The notes below the pieces were generated by a model, which had not been told where the DNA came from, ran no database searches, and was given only the letters and a program-made list of their open reading frames with translations. DNA of 32,548 nt from positions 1 to 32,548 of the forward strand of contig NZ_MKVV01000108.1 in the NCBI RefSeq assembly GCF_001899645.1, written 5' to 3'. The DNA is from Pseudonocardia sp. 73-21 (GTDB lineage Bacteria; Actinomycetota; Actinomycetes; Mycobacteriales; Pseudonocardiaceae). Positions 7,463-14,443 of this stretch are shown here, piece after piece; the stretch's first letter is position 1; each line of letters starts with the position of its first letter. The translations under genes and the position numbers were made by a program.

Positions 7463-8312
7463 GGAACGCCAGGATGCCCGCCGCGATCGCGTCCGCGTAG
7501 CGCTGGCGGCCCGCCGCCGACGACACGAGCGCGGCCTCGGCGGCGTTGCGCATGTTCGCGCACTCCACGAGCACCGTCGGCACGGTGGCGAGGCTGAGCC
7601 CGGCGAGGTCCCGGCGCGGCGAGAGGCCGTCGCGGCCGATGTAGTCCGAGACGCGGAACCCGCCGGTGCGCATCGCGTCGCGCACGGCCGTGCCCAGCAC
7701 GTGCGCGGGACCGGCCTGGACCGCGTTCAGCGGCGGGTCGGAGTACGCCACGTGGAAGCCGCTGTTGCCGGCGGCGGACCCGTCGGCGTGGATCGAGACC
7801 GCCACCGCGGCCCCCGCCCGGGCGGCGGCGCGCCCGCGGACGTCCACGCAGGGCCCGACCCCGTTGTCGTCGGGCCGGGTCATCACGACGCGGACGCCCG
7901 CGGCCACGAGCTTCTGGCGGACCCGCGTGGCGACGTCGAAGGTGAAGGCGTGCTCGGGGTAGCCGGCGTTCGTGGCGGTGCCGGTGGAGTTGCACGGCTT
8001 GGTGCCGCCGCGCCCGTCGGACACGGGTTTGTTGATCGCCGCGAGGTCCTGGCTGTTGCGGCCGTTGTGGCCGGGGTCCAGCAGGACGATCGGCGCGGCG
8101 GCCGGAGGGGCCGGTGTCGGAGGGGCCGGTGTCGTGGCCGGGGCGGCGGTGGTGGGCGCCGCGGCCGTGGAGACCGACGTCGGCACCACCGGCGCCGTCG
8201 ACGCCACGGGGCCGGGAGCGGCCGGGCCGGAGGCGGCGGGAGCCGGGCTGCAGCCGCCGAGCGCCGCGGTCACCACGGCACCCAGCAGGACCAGACGACG
8301 GGCGGTGCGCAC
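7449..8312 (-). CDS. N-acetylmuramoyl-L-alanine amidase, lipoprotein (Amidase_3)
   Basis: Zinc amidase that cleaves the MurNAc-L-Ala bond of peptidoglycan. From GTG 8312 it has 287 residues. The N-terminus is a lipoprotein-type signal (RR, hydrophobic stretch, LGG-C21), followed by an Ala/Pro/Thr-rich linker (22-74) that should span the wall. The Amidase_3 domain follows, with DPGHNG (H82), E120 in PEHAF, SIHADG (H175) and the catalytic VECANM (E250), so all three zinc ligands and the general base are present. An in-frame GTG at 8321 would add three residues. It is likely anchored on the outer face of the membrane and used in wall turnover or division. It converges on the DedA gene and diverges from ybaB. 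Confidence 0.93.
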   Translation of the reverse strand: MRTARRLVLLGAVVTAALGGCSPAPAASGPAAPGPVASTAPVVPTSVSTAAAPTTAAPATTPAPPTPAPPAAAPIVLLDPGHNGRNSQDLAAINKPVSDGRGGTKPCNSTGTATNAGYPEHAFTFDVATRVRQKLVAAGVRVVMTRPDDNGVGPCVDVRGRAAARAGAAVAVSIHADGSAAGNSGFHVAYSDPPLNAVQAGPAHVLGTAVRDAMRTGGFRVSDYIGRDGLSPRRDLAGLSLATVPTVLVECANMRNAAEAALVSSAAGRQRYADAIAAGILAFLRTR

Positions 8313-8395
8313 GGCCCACACCCTGTCACGGCTACGCTGGCAACCGGAGCCGGCACGCGCCACGCGGCCGGGTGGGACGTGCGAGGAGACCACCG

Positions 8396-8719
8396 GTGCA
8401 ACCGGATCAGCCCGACATGCAGATGATCTTGGCTCAGGCGCAGAAGATGCAGGAGCAGCTGATGGCCGCGCAGGCCGAGCTGGCCACCGCCGAGGTCACC
8501 GGCCAGGCCGGCAACGGTCTGGTCCAGGTCACGATGACCGCCGCGCAGGAGGTGCGCGCCGTGCGCATCGACCCGAAGGTGGTCGATCCCGACGACGTCG
8601 AGACGCTGCAGGACCTCATCGTGGGCGCGCTGCAGGACGCGGCGCAGGCCGCGGCGGATCTGCAGGCCGCCAAGATGGGCCCGCTGACCAGCGGTCTCGG
8701 CCTTCCCGGCATCGGCTAG
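8396..8719 (+). CDS. YbaB/EbfC family nucleoid-associated protein
   Basis: 107 residues from GTG 8396 with GAGGAG seven bases upstream. The protein has the YbaB plan: an N-terminal helix rich in Met and Gln (MQMILAQAQKMQEQLMAAQAEL), three strands with GNGLVQVTMTAAQEVRAVRIDPKVV, and the C-terminal helix DLIVGALQDAAQAAADLQAAKMG. Homodimers bind DNA and in several bacteria affect nucleoid shape and recombination. The gene lies three bases before recR, a conserved pairing that suggests co-expression and coupling. Confidence 0.93.
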   Translation: MQPDQPDMQMILAQAQKMQEQLMAAQAELATAEVTGQAGNGLVQVTMTAAQEVRAVRIDPKVVDPDDVETLQDLIVGALQDAAQAAADLQAAKMGPLTSGLGLPGIG

Positions 8720-8722
8720 GGG

Positions 8723-9340
8723 GTGTTCGAAGGACCGGTCCAGGACCTGATCGACGAGCTGGGCCGGCTGCCCGGCGTCGGCCCGAAGAGCGCGCAGCGC
8801 ATCGCGTTCCACCTGCTGGCGGCCGACCCCGTCGACGTGTCGCGCCTGCAGGAGGTGCTGCAGAAGGTCAAGGACGGCGTCAAGTTCTGCGAGGTCTGCA
8901 GCAACGTCTCCGAGCAGGACCGCTGCCGGTACTGCGCCGACGCCCGGCGCGACCCGACGATCGTCTGCGTCGTCGAGGAGCCCAAGGACGTGCAGGCCGT
9001 GGAGCGCACGCGCGAGTTCAAGGGGCGCTACCACGTGCTGGGGGGTGCGCTGGATCCGTTGGCCGGCGTGGGCCCGGACTCCCTGCGCATCCGCGAGCTG
9101 CTGGCCCGCCTCGGGGGCACCGGTCCGGCCGCGGACGAGACGGAGATCGCCGAGGTGATCATCGCGACCGACCCCAACACCGAGGGCGAGGCCACGGCCA
9201 CGTACCTGGTGCGGCTGCTGCGCGACTTCCCCGGCCTGTCGGTCACCCGGCTGGCCAGTGGCCTGCCGATGGGTGGTGACCTGGAGTTCGCCGACGAGCT
9301 GACCCTGGGCCGGGCGCTGTCGGGCCGCCGCGCGCTGTAG
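8723..9340 (+). CDS. recR: Recombination mediator RecR
   Basis: 205 residues from GTG 8723, three bases after the ybaB stop; the stop context TAGGGG acts as its ribosome site. It has the helix-hairpin-helix LPGVGPKSAQR (16-26), a four-cysteine zinc finger (C56, C59, C68, C71) and the Toprim domain with VCVVEEPKDV and IIATDPNTEGEATATYL, ending in the conserved RLASGLPMGGDLEFADELTLGRAL block. RecR works with RecF/RecO to load RecA on gapped DNA. Length and all motifs agree with the family. Confidence 0.97.
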   Translation: MFEGPVQDLIDELGRLPGVGPKSAQRIAFHLLAADPVDVSRLQEVLQKVKDGVKFCEVCSNVSEQDRCRYCADARRDPTIVCVVEEPKDVQAVERTREFKGRYHVLGGALDPLAGVGPDSLRIRELLARLGGTGPAADETEIAEVIIATDPNTEGEATATYLVRLLRDFPGLSVTRLASGLPMGGDLEFADELTLGRALSGRRAL

Positions 9341-9350
9341 GTCAGCCGGA

Positions 9351-9530
9351 TCAGTCGTCGTCCCACACCCCGCCGTGGTGCCCGGCGTGCCGGGACTCCC
9401 AGCGCTGCCGCCGTTCCCGCGCCACCTGCCGCCACATCGGGGCGTTGGCGGCGTCGACGATCCCGACGACGACCGCGATGACGAGGACGACCCCGACGCC
9501 GATCGCGATCCACATGACGGCCGTGATCAC
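9351..9530 (-). CDS. Small membrane protein, 59 aa
   Basis: One strongly hydrophobic helix near the N-terminus (VMWIAIGVGVVLVIAVVVGIV) followed by a basic, then His/Gly-rich tail ending in GGVWDDD. I choose GTG 9530 because it overlaps the TGA of the preceding 28-codon ORF (GTGA), suggesting coupling; a GTG at 9539 would add three residues. It converges on recR with a ten-base gap. The single-helix plus charged-tail form is typical of many small actinobacterial envelope proteins; I do not recognise a family. Confidence 0.6.
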   Translation of the reverse strand: MITAVMWIAIGVGVVLVIAVVVGIVDAANAPMWRQVARERRQRWESRHAGHHGGVWDDD

Positions 9531-9613
9531 GGTGACCACCCCGCCCCGGCGATCGCGACCGCGTACGCCGCGCCCCCGCTGATCTCTCCGCTGCTGATCT
9601 CTCCGTAGGACAT
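9527..9613 (-). CDS. 28-aa ORF upstream of and coupled to the small membrane gene
   Basis: ATG 9613 has the strongest ribosome site nearby (AAGGAG, seven-base spacing) and opens a 28-codon frame (MSYGEISSGEISGGAAYAVA...). The TGA overlaps the GTG of the membrane-protein gene. Codons 4-13 contain a tandem repeat of GEISS/GEISG encoded by a 15-bp DNA repeat. The peptide has an Ala/Gly-rich mildly hydrophobic second half. It may be a leader peptide that couples translation, a microprotein, or the remnant of a longer N-terminus; nothing else is known. Confidence 0.4.
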   Translation of the reverse strand: MSYGEISSGEISGGAAYAVAIAGAGWSP

Positions 9614-9642
9614 CGTCGAGCTCCTTCCGTGACCGTCGTCAT

Positions 9643-9677
9643 ACTGTCTCTGCTTGCTTAGATTGCCTCAAGACAGT
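9643..9677. promoter_or_regulatory. Inverted repeat, candidate operator/promoter region of the two small ORFs
   Basis: ACTGTCT (9643-9649) and AGACAGT (9671-9677) form a 7-bp inverted repeat around an AT-richer centre (CTTGCTTAGATTGCC), about 30 bases upstream of the 28-aa ORF in a region that also lies upstream of the ABC ATPase genes. The half-sites are placed like a repressor operator. No regulator gene is adjacent. Confidence 0.3.
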
Positions 9678-9884
9678 GCTCGGTGCAATTGCATGGCCAC
9701 ATTGCGAGAGCGAATCACCCGGCTGCCGCAGCGCACCGCGTGACCCTGACGTTCGGTGTCCGGGCAGCCGCCGGACTGGGGCGGCCCGGTGCGACCGTGG
9801 TCGTAGTGCAACCGTGACGCGGGAGCCTGCAGATCGGGTCGACGCACCACTACCGTCTGCATCTCCGTCTTGGGGAGGGGGACG

Positions 9885-10859
9885 ATGCTGCTCGAGGTAC
9901 GTGATCTGCGGGTCGTCTTCCGCAGGCGGGGACGGCCCGACGCGGTCGCGGTCGACGGCGTCAGCTTCGACGTCCCGGCCGGCCAGGTGGTCGGACTGGT
10001 GGGGGAGTCGGGTAGCGGCCGGTCGGCGCTCGTGATGGCCGTGATGCGCCTGCTGCCGCGCCGCGGCGTGCGCGTCGAGGGCCAGGTGCTGCTCGACGGC
10101 GTCGATCTGCTGACGCTCGGAGACGCCGAGATGCGGGAGCGCCGCGGACGCGACCTGTCGATGGTCCTCCTGCGCCCGCGGTCGGGACTGAACCCGATGA
10201 TCCCGCTCGGGCCGCAGCTGACCGGCGCCCTGCGCCGGCACCGGGGGATGGCCAGGGCCCCGGCGCGAGAGGCGGCAGTGGAGCTGCTCGACCGCGTCGG
10301 CATCGCCGATCCGCGCGGCGGGCTGGCGGCCTATCCGCACCAGCTCTCCGTCAGTGCGCGCAGCCGTGCGCTGATCGCGGTGGCCGCGGCGGGCGGGCCC
10401 CGCCTGCTGGTGGCCGACGAGCCCACCGCGGCGCTCGACGTCACCACGCAGGCGCAGATCCTGACCCTGCTGCGCGAGCTCGTCCGGGAGACGGGCGCCG
10501 CGCTGCTGATGACCACCCACGACCTCGGCGTCGTGGCGGGCACCTGCGAGACGGTGAACGTGCTCTACGGCGGCCGGATCGTCGAGCGCGCGCAGCGGCA
10601 CCGGCTGTTCGGCACCCCGCGGCACCCCTACACGCACGGCCTGCTGGGGGCGATCCCCCGCCTCGACGGGCCGCCCGCACCCGCGCTCGCCACGATCAGC
10701 GGCTCGGGTCGCGACCGCCTGCCGTGGGCGCGGTCGTGCGCGTTCGCGCCCCGCTGCTCCCGCGCGCTGCCCGTCTGCTCCGAGGTCTCGCCCGCCGTCG
10801 ACACCAGCGGGGGGCGGCTGCTGCGCTGCCACAACCCCGTGCCCGCGAGCGCGGAGTGA
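9885..10859 (+). CDS. Opp/Dpp-type ABC ATPase with degenerate catalytic motifs (first of pair)
   Basis: 324 residues from ATG 9885 with a GGGGAGGGGG ribosome site. Overall layout is that of peptide-transporter ATPases of the DppD/OppD type: nucleotide-binding domain to about 235, then the RHPYTHGLL block and a C-terminal extension with four cysteines (SCAFAPRC...VC...RC) as in the oligo_HPY domain. Key positions are altered. Walker A reads GESGSGRS with R46 in place of the lysine; the Q-loop glutamine is L96; the signature is LSVSA (154-158) instead of LSGGQ. Walker B LLVADE (E179) and the H-loop H212 are intact. No permease or binding protein is present here. I infer weak or absent ATP hydrolysis, so a structural or regulatory role, or an early decay stage, is possible. 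The stop overlaps the next gene as GTGA. Confidence 0.85.
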   Translation: MLLEVRDLRVVFRRRGRPDAVAVDGVSFDVPAGQVVGLVGESGSGRSALVMAVMRLLPRRGVRVEGQVLLDGVDLLTLGDAEMRERRGRDLSMVLLRPRSGLNPMIPLGPQLTGALRRHRGMARAPAREAAVELLDRVGIADPRGGLAAYPHQLSVSARSRALIAVAAAGGPRLLVADEPTAALDVTTQAQILTLLRELVRETGAALLMTTHDLGVVAGTCETVNVLYGGRIVERAQRHRLFGTPRHPYTHGLLGAIPRLDGPPAPALATISGSGRDRLPWARSCAFAPRCSRALPVCSEVSPAVDTSGGRLLRCHNPVPASAE

Positions 10860-11839
10860 CCCCCCGCTCCGAACCGGCCCCTCGCTCCGACGCGGCACTG
10901 CTCGACGTGCGCGACCTCGTCGTGCCCGCGGTCGGCCGGCGACGGCTGCGGCGGGCGCGGACCGTCGCCCTGGACGGGGTGTCGTTGCAGGTGCACCGTG
11001 GCGAGACCTACGGCGTGGTCGGCGAGTCGGGCAGTGGCGCGGTGGACCTGGCCCGCGCGATCGCGACCCCCGCGACACGCACGGCGGGTGAGGTGCGGCT
11101 CGACGGCGTCGACGTCGGGGACATGGACGCGCCGCAGCGCCGTCGCCGGATCCGCACGCTGCGACCGGGCCACGAGCACGCCACGGTGGCCGGCCTGCTG
11201 GCCGAGGAGATGCGGTCCGCCGGCCTGCCCGAGCCCGACGACGCCGGGTTGCGGGAGCTCGTCGCGGTGGTCGAACTGCCCGACGGGGTGCTGCGCCGCG
11301 GCACCCAGGAGCTGACGGACGGCGAACGACGGCGTGTCGACGTCGCGCGGGCGCTGTGCACCGGGCCCGACCTGCTGGTGGCCGACGACCCCGTCGCCGG
11401 CCTGGACGTGACGGTGGCCGCGCAGCTGCTCGACCTGCTGGGCCGGGTCAAGGCCGAGCGGGGTCTCGCCTGCCTGCTGGTCGCCCGCGACCTGGGCGTG
11501 GTGCGGCACCTGAGCGACCGCGTCGGCGTGCTCTACCGCGGGCGGATCGTGGAGGAGTCGCCGGCGAGGGCGCTCTACCGCGGCCCGCGCCATCCGTACA
11601 CGCGGGCGCTCCTGTCGGCGGTGCCGGTACCGGACCCGGAGGTCGAGGACCGCCGGGAGCGGATCCTGCTCACCGGCGATCCACCGCTCCCCGCCGACCC
11701 GGCCCGGGGCTGCGCGTTCCAGCCGCGCTGCCCGTGGCGGCGCCCGGAGCGCTGCGCCGACGAGCATCCCCCGTTGCGGACGGTCGGGACCGCCGGCCAC
11801 CTCGCCGCCTGCCACTACGCCGAGGAGATCGACGGGTGA
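10856..11839 (+). CDS. Opp/Dpp-type ABC ATPase with degenerate catalytic motifs (second of pair)
   Basis: 327 residues from GTG 10856, overlapping the previous stop by four bases. Same architecture as its partner, of the DppF/OppF type: TVALDGVSLQVHRGETYGVVGESGSG, the RHPYTRALLSAVP block and a C-terminal four-cysteine segment (GCAFQPRC...RC...AC). The active site is more eroded: Walker A is GESGSGAV with A62 and V63 replacing K and S/T; no Q-loop glutamine is visible (RIRTLRPGHEH); the signature is LTDGE (153-157); Walker B ends DD with D178 for the catalytic Glu; the H-loop histidine is R211. The open frame and smooth codon use over 980 bases argue that the protein is maintained rather than randomly decayed. 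It ends about 175 bases before the sigma-factor gene. Confidence 0.85.
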   Translation: MTPRSEPAPRSDAALLDVRDLVVPAVGRRRLRRARTVALDGVSLQVHRGETYGVVGESGSGAVDLARAIATPATRTAGEVRLDGVDVGDMDAPQRRRRIRTLRPGHEHATVAGLLAEEMRSAGLPEPDDAGLRELVAVVELPDGVLRRGTQELTDGERRRVDVARALCTGPDLLVADDPVAGLDVTVAAQLLDLLGRVKAERGLACLLVARDLGVVRHLSDRVGVLYRGRIVEESPARALYRGPRHPYTRALLSAVPVPDPEVEDRRERILLTGDPPLPADPARGCAFQPRCPWRRPERCADEHPPLRTVGTAGHLAACHYAEEIDG

Positions 11840-11978
11840 TCCGTCACTCAGCGTCCGTCCGGCCGCGGCCGGGATCACCCTGATGCCCGTATCTCGGGAA
11901 TCAGCCCGCTCTCCTACCCGAAACAGAGGAGAGACGCGAGATGATTTCCCACGACCGGGTTACGGTCTGCCTTCCGCG

Positions 11979-12001
11979 GGTGCCGCGGAGACCGCGGCAC
12001 C
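11979..12001 (+). promoter_or_regulatory. Strong hairpin in the leader of the sigma-factor gene
   Basis: GGTGCCGCGG (11979-11988) and CCGCGGCACC (11992-12001) form a perfect 10-bp stem with a three-base loop, ending 12 bases before the sigma start codon. It may terminate transcripts arriving from the ABC pair or limit ribosome access to the sigma gene. A second weaker inverted repeat (CTCTCCT at 11909, AGGAGAG at 11927) lies upstream. No firm promoter is visible. Confidence 0.4.
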
Positions 12002-12013
12002 AGGGACGGGCGA

Positions 12014-12574
12014 GTGGACCAGCGCGAGGTGGCAGCCACCGTGCGTCGGGCGGCTGCCGGGGACCACGCGGCGTGGGATGCGCTCGTCGACGGCTTCGGC
12101 TCGATGGTGTGGGCCGTCACGTCGGGTTACCGGCTGGGCCGGGCGGACACCGCGGAGGTCGTCCAGACCACGTGGCTGCGGCTGGTGGAGAACCTGGACC
12201 GGATCACGCAGCCCGAGGCCGTCGGGGCCTGGCTGGCCACGACGGCCCGGCGCGAGGCGTTGCGGATGGTGAAGCTGCGGGGGCGGGAGATCGTCACCGA
12301 CGACGAGTCCCGGCTGAGCCGGGACGACGTGCCCGGGCAGTTCCCGGATCCCGAGGCCCACGTGCTCACCGCCGACCGCGACCGCCGGCTGTGGGACGCG
12401 TTCGAGCGGCTGCCGGACAGGTGCCGGGCCCTGCTGCGGCTGCTGATGCTCGTCGAGCCGCGGTACGCGGAGGTGGCGGCGGCCCTCGACATGCCGATCG
12501 GCAGCATCGGGCCCACGCGGGCCCGCTGCCTGGACCGGCTGCGCCGGCTGCTCGGCGACGAGGGGGGTGCCTGA
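12014..12574 (+). CDS. ECF-like sigma-70 family RNA polymerase sigma factor
   Basis: 186 residues from GTG 12014. Region 2 covers about 12-90 (WDALVDGFGSMVWAVTSGYRLGRADTAEVVQTTWLRLVENLDRI and AVGAWLATTARREALRMVK), with the DTAEVVQTTWLR segment that contacts core polymerase and the -10 element. After a linker (about 91-125) region 4 follows (LWDAFERLPDRCRALLRLLM and a helix-turn-helix YAEVAAALDMPIGSIGPTRARCLDRLRRLL). This two-domain form is typical of ECF (group 4) sigma factors. No anti-sigma factor of the zinc-finger type is adjacent; instead the next gene encodes a 155-aa protein, followed by an S8 peptidase. I infer that control is exerted by this partner or by proteolysis. Confidence 0.92.
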   Translation: MDQREVAATVRRAAAGDHAAWDALVDGFGSMVWAVTSGYRLGRADTAEVVQTTWLRLVENLDRITQPEAVGAWLATTARREALRMVKLRGREIVTDDESRLSRDDVPGQFPDPEAHVLTADRDRRLWDAFERLPDRCRALLRLLMLVEPRYAEVAAALDMPIGSIGPTRARCLDRLRRLLGDEGGA

Positions 12575-12575
12575 C

Positions 12576-13043
12576 GTGAACCCCACACCGGAGCGAGACG
12601 ACGACGCGCTGCTCTCGGAGCTCGGGGAGGCCCTGCGGTTGTACGACCAGCCGCCCGCGGACGTGACCGCCGCCGCGAAGGAGCTCTTCACCTGGCGCAC
12701 GGTGGACGCGGAGCTCGCCGCGCTGACCTTCGACTCGCTCCTCGACGACGAGCCGGCCGCGGTGCGCTCCACCGCTGCGGCGCCGCGGCTGCTCACGTTC
12801 GAGGCCGACGGGATCGCCGTCGAGCTCGAGGTCGAGGCCGACCCGGCTGCGGGCCGCCGGCTGGTCGGGCAGGTGGTGCCGCCCCGGACCGGTGACCTGG
12901 AACTGGTCGTCGGCGGCCGCACGGCCCGGGCACCCGTCGACGACATCGGGCGCTTCGTTGTCGACCTCCCCGACGAGCCGCAGCGGATCCGGCTGCGCCT
13001 CACGGTGGGTGCACGGGCCATCTCGGTGGTGGCGCTCGTCTGA
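12576..13043 (+). CDS. Sigma-associated 155-aa protein of unknown function
   Basis: Starts at GTG 12576, one base after the sigma stop, with AGGGGGG eight bases upstream; an in-frame GTG at 12567 would add three residues. The N-terminal part (about 1-55) is helical and acidic (DDDALLSELGEALRLYDQPPADVTAAAKELFTW), with the WRTVDAELAALTFDS motif; I recall this motif from proteins beside similar sigma genes in other actinomycetes (memory, not searched). Residues about 70-155 alternate in a beta-rich pattern (LLTFEADGIAVELEVEAD... LVGQVVPPRTGDLELV... GRFVVDLPDEPQRIRLRLTV), resembling a small beta-sandwich. No signal peptide or membrane helix is present. By position it is the best candidate for a sigma partner or inhibitor, which I infer; no family function is known to me. 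Confidence 0.7.
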   Translation: MNPTPERDDDALLSELGEALRLYDQPPADVTAAAKELFTWRTVDAELAALTFDSLLDDEPAAVRSTAAAPRLLTFEADGIAVELEVEADPAAGRRLVGQVVPPRTGDLELVVGGRTARAPVDDIGRFVVDLPDEPQRIRLRLTVGARAISVVALV

Positions 13044-13108
13044 CGTATCAGCCGGTGCCCGTCCTCGCTCTGGCCACTGTCGGCGGAACGCGATGACGAG
13101 GAGTGGCC

Positions 13109-14443
13109 ATGCCCGAACCCGTGTACGGATCCGAGCCCGAGTACGCCCAGACCGGCGCGGCGCAGGACAACCGGATCGTGGCCGACGTCCGCGACCTCCG
13201 TGCGGTTCGTGCGGAGCTCGCGCAGCTGCACGTCGACGCGGAGGTCCTGGGCGAGATCCCGGCGCTGCAGGTGGCGATGATCGGGCTCTCCGGCCTCGAC
13301 GCCGTCAGCGGGGAGGCGGCGGAGGCCGCGCGGGGCAGGCTCACCGCGCGCTACGTCGAGGACGGCCGCTACAGCACGGCGCCGACCCCGCTCGACGTCG
13401 TCATGACGCTGGTGCGCGACGCGTTCGCCGCCACGTTCGGCCGGCAACCGCGGATGGGCAAGAACCGCTCGATGGAGGTGGTGGGCGGCCTCCCGCACCG
13501 GGCGGCGGCGGAGCTGCCCGTGCCGGTCCACGGGGATCCCGGCCTGCTGCCCCGCGTCGCCGTCGACGGGCCCGGGCTGCGGGTGGGCGTGCTCGACACC
13601 GCGATGTGCGACAACCCGGTGCTGGCGGGTCGTTTCCGCAGCGACGACTTCGTGCCGGAGAAGGGCCCGCACCCCACCTGGGCGGGGCACTCCACGTTCA
13701 TCGTCGGCCGGATCCTGCAGCGCGCCCCGGGTGCCGAGGTGCAGGTGCGGCAGGTGCTCGGCGGGATGTACGGCACGGCCACGGCGTGGGAGCTCGCGGA
13801 GGGGATGGCGTCGTTCCTCGGGACCGGCACGGAGGTCCTGAACCTCTCGCTCGGGTGCTTCACCGACGACGACGACGCGCCGTTCCTGCTGGTCCGCGCC
13901 GTGGAGAGGCTCACGGCGGAGATGATCGTGGTCGCGGCGGCGGGCAACCACGGCACGCGCTCCTACCCGATGCCGGCCCTGGACGAGGACGGGAGGCCGA
14001 AGTGGCGGCCCGAGCCGCTGAGCCCGTCGTCGCCGATGTGGCCGGCGGCGATCGACGGCGTCGTGGCGGTCGGCGCGGCGGACGTCGGCGGATCGGACGG
14101 TGCCGTCGAGATGACCCCGGCCGACTTCACCCCCGTCGACGTGCCGTGGATCCAGCTCTGGGCCCCCGGCGTGGCGGTGGTCAGCACCTACCTCGAGGGC
14201 GAGGCCGTCGCCACGCTCTGGACGTGGAACGACGACGGCAGCATCTCCGCGCCGAAGGACTGGCACGACACCTTCCACGGCTGGGCGAGCTGGAGCGGCA
14301 CGTCGATGTCGGCCGGTGACGTCACGGGTGAGATCGCGGGCGTCGCCCAGCGCAACGACGTCGGGGCCGACGAGGCCTACCGGATGATCGCCGAACGGCC
14401 CGGCGGAAAGGTCGGTCCCGACGACGTCAGACCCTGGATCTGA
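13109..14443 (+). CDS. Subtilisin-like S8 family serine peptidase, cytoplasmic
   Basis: 444 residues from ATG 13109, with GAGGAG five bases upstream. The first 150 residues (with helices such as LRAVRAELAQLHVDAEVLGEI and a RSMEVVGG segment) have no recognised domain and could be a pro- or recognition domain. The peptidase domain shows the full triad: D163 in GVLDTAM, H194 in GHSTFIVGRI and S399 in WSGTSMSAGDV, plus the oxyanion N280 in AAAGNHG. No signal peptide, so it should act inside the cell, unlike most subtilisins. It lies 65 bases after the 155-aa gene and ends in a 17-base overlap with the convergent TPR-CHAT gene. I infer a processing protease for the neighbouring sigma system or for the CHAT protein. 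The substrate is unknown. Confidence 0.92.
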   Translation: MPEPVYGSEPEYAQTGAAQDNRIVADVRDLRAVRAELAQLHVDAEVLGEIPALQVAMIGLSGLDAVSGEAAEAARGRLTARYVEDGRYSTAPTPLDVVMTLVRDAFAATFGRQPRMGKNRSMEVVGGLPHRAAAELPVPVHGDPGLLPRVAVDGPGLRVGVLDTAMCDNPVLAGRFRSDDFVPEKGPHPTWAGHSTFIVGRILQRAPGAEVQVRQVLGGMYGTATAWELAEGMASFLGTGTEVLNLSLGCFTDDDDAPFLLVRAVERLTAEMIVVAAAGNHGTRSYPMPALDEDGRPKWRPEPLSPSSPMWPAAIDGVVAVGAADVGGSDGAVEMTPADFTPVDVPWIQLWAPGVAVVSTYLEGEAVATLWTWNDDGSISAPKDWHDTFHGWASWSGTSMSAGDVTGEIAGVAQRNDVGADEAYRMIAERPGGKVGPDDVRPWI

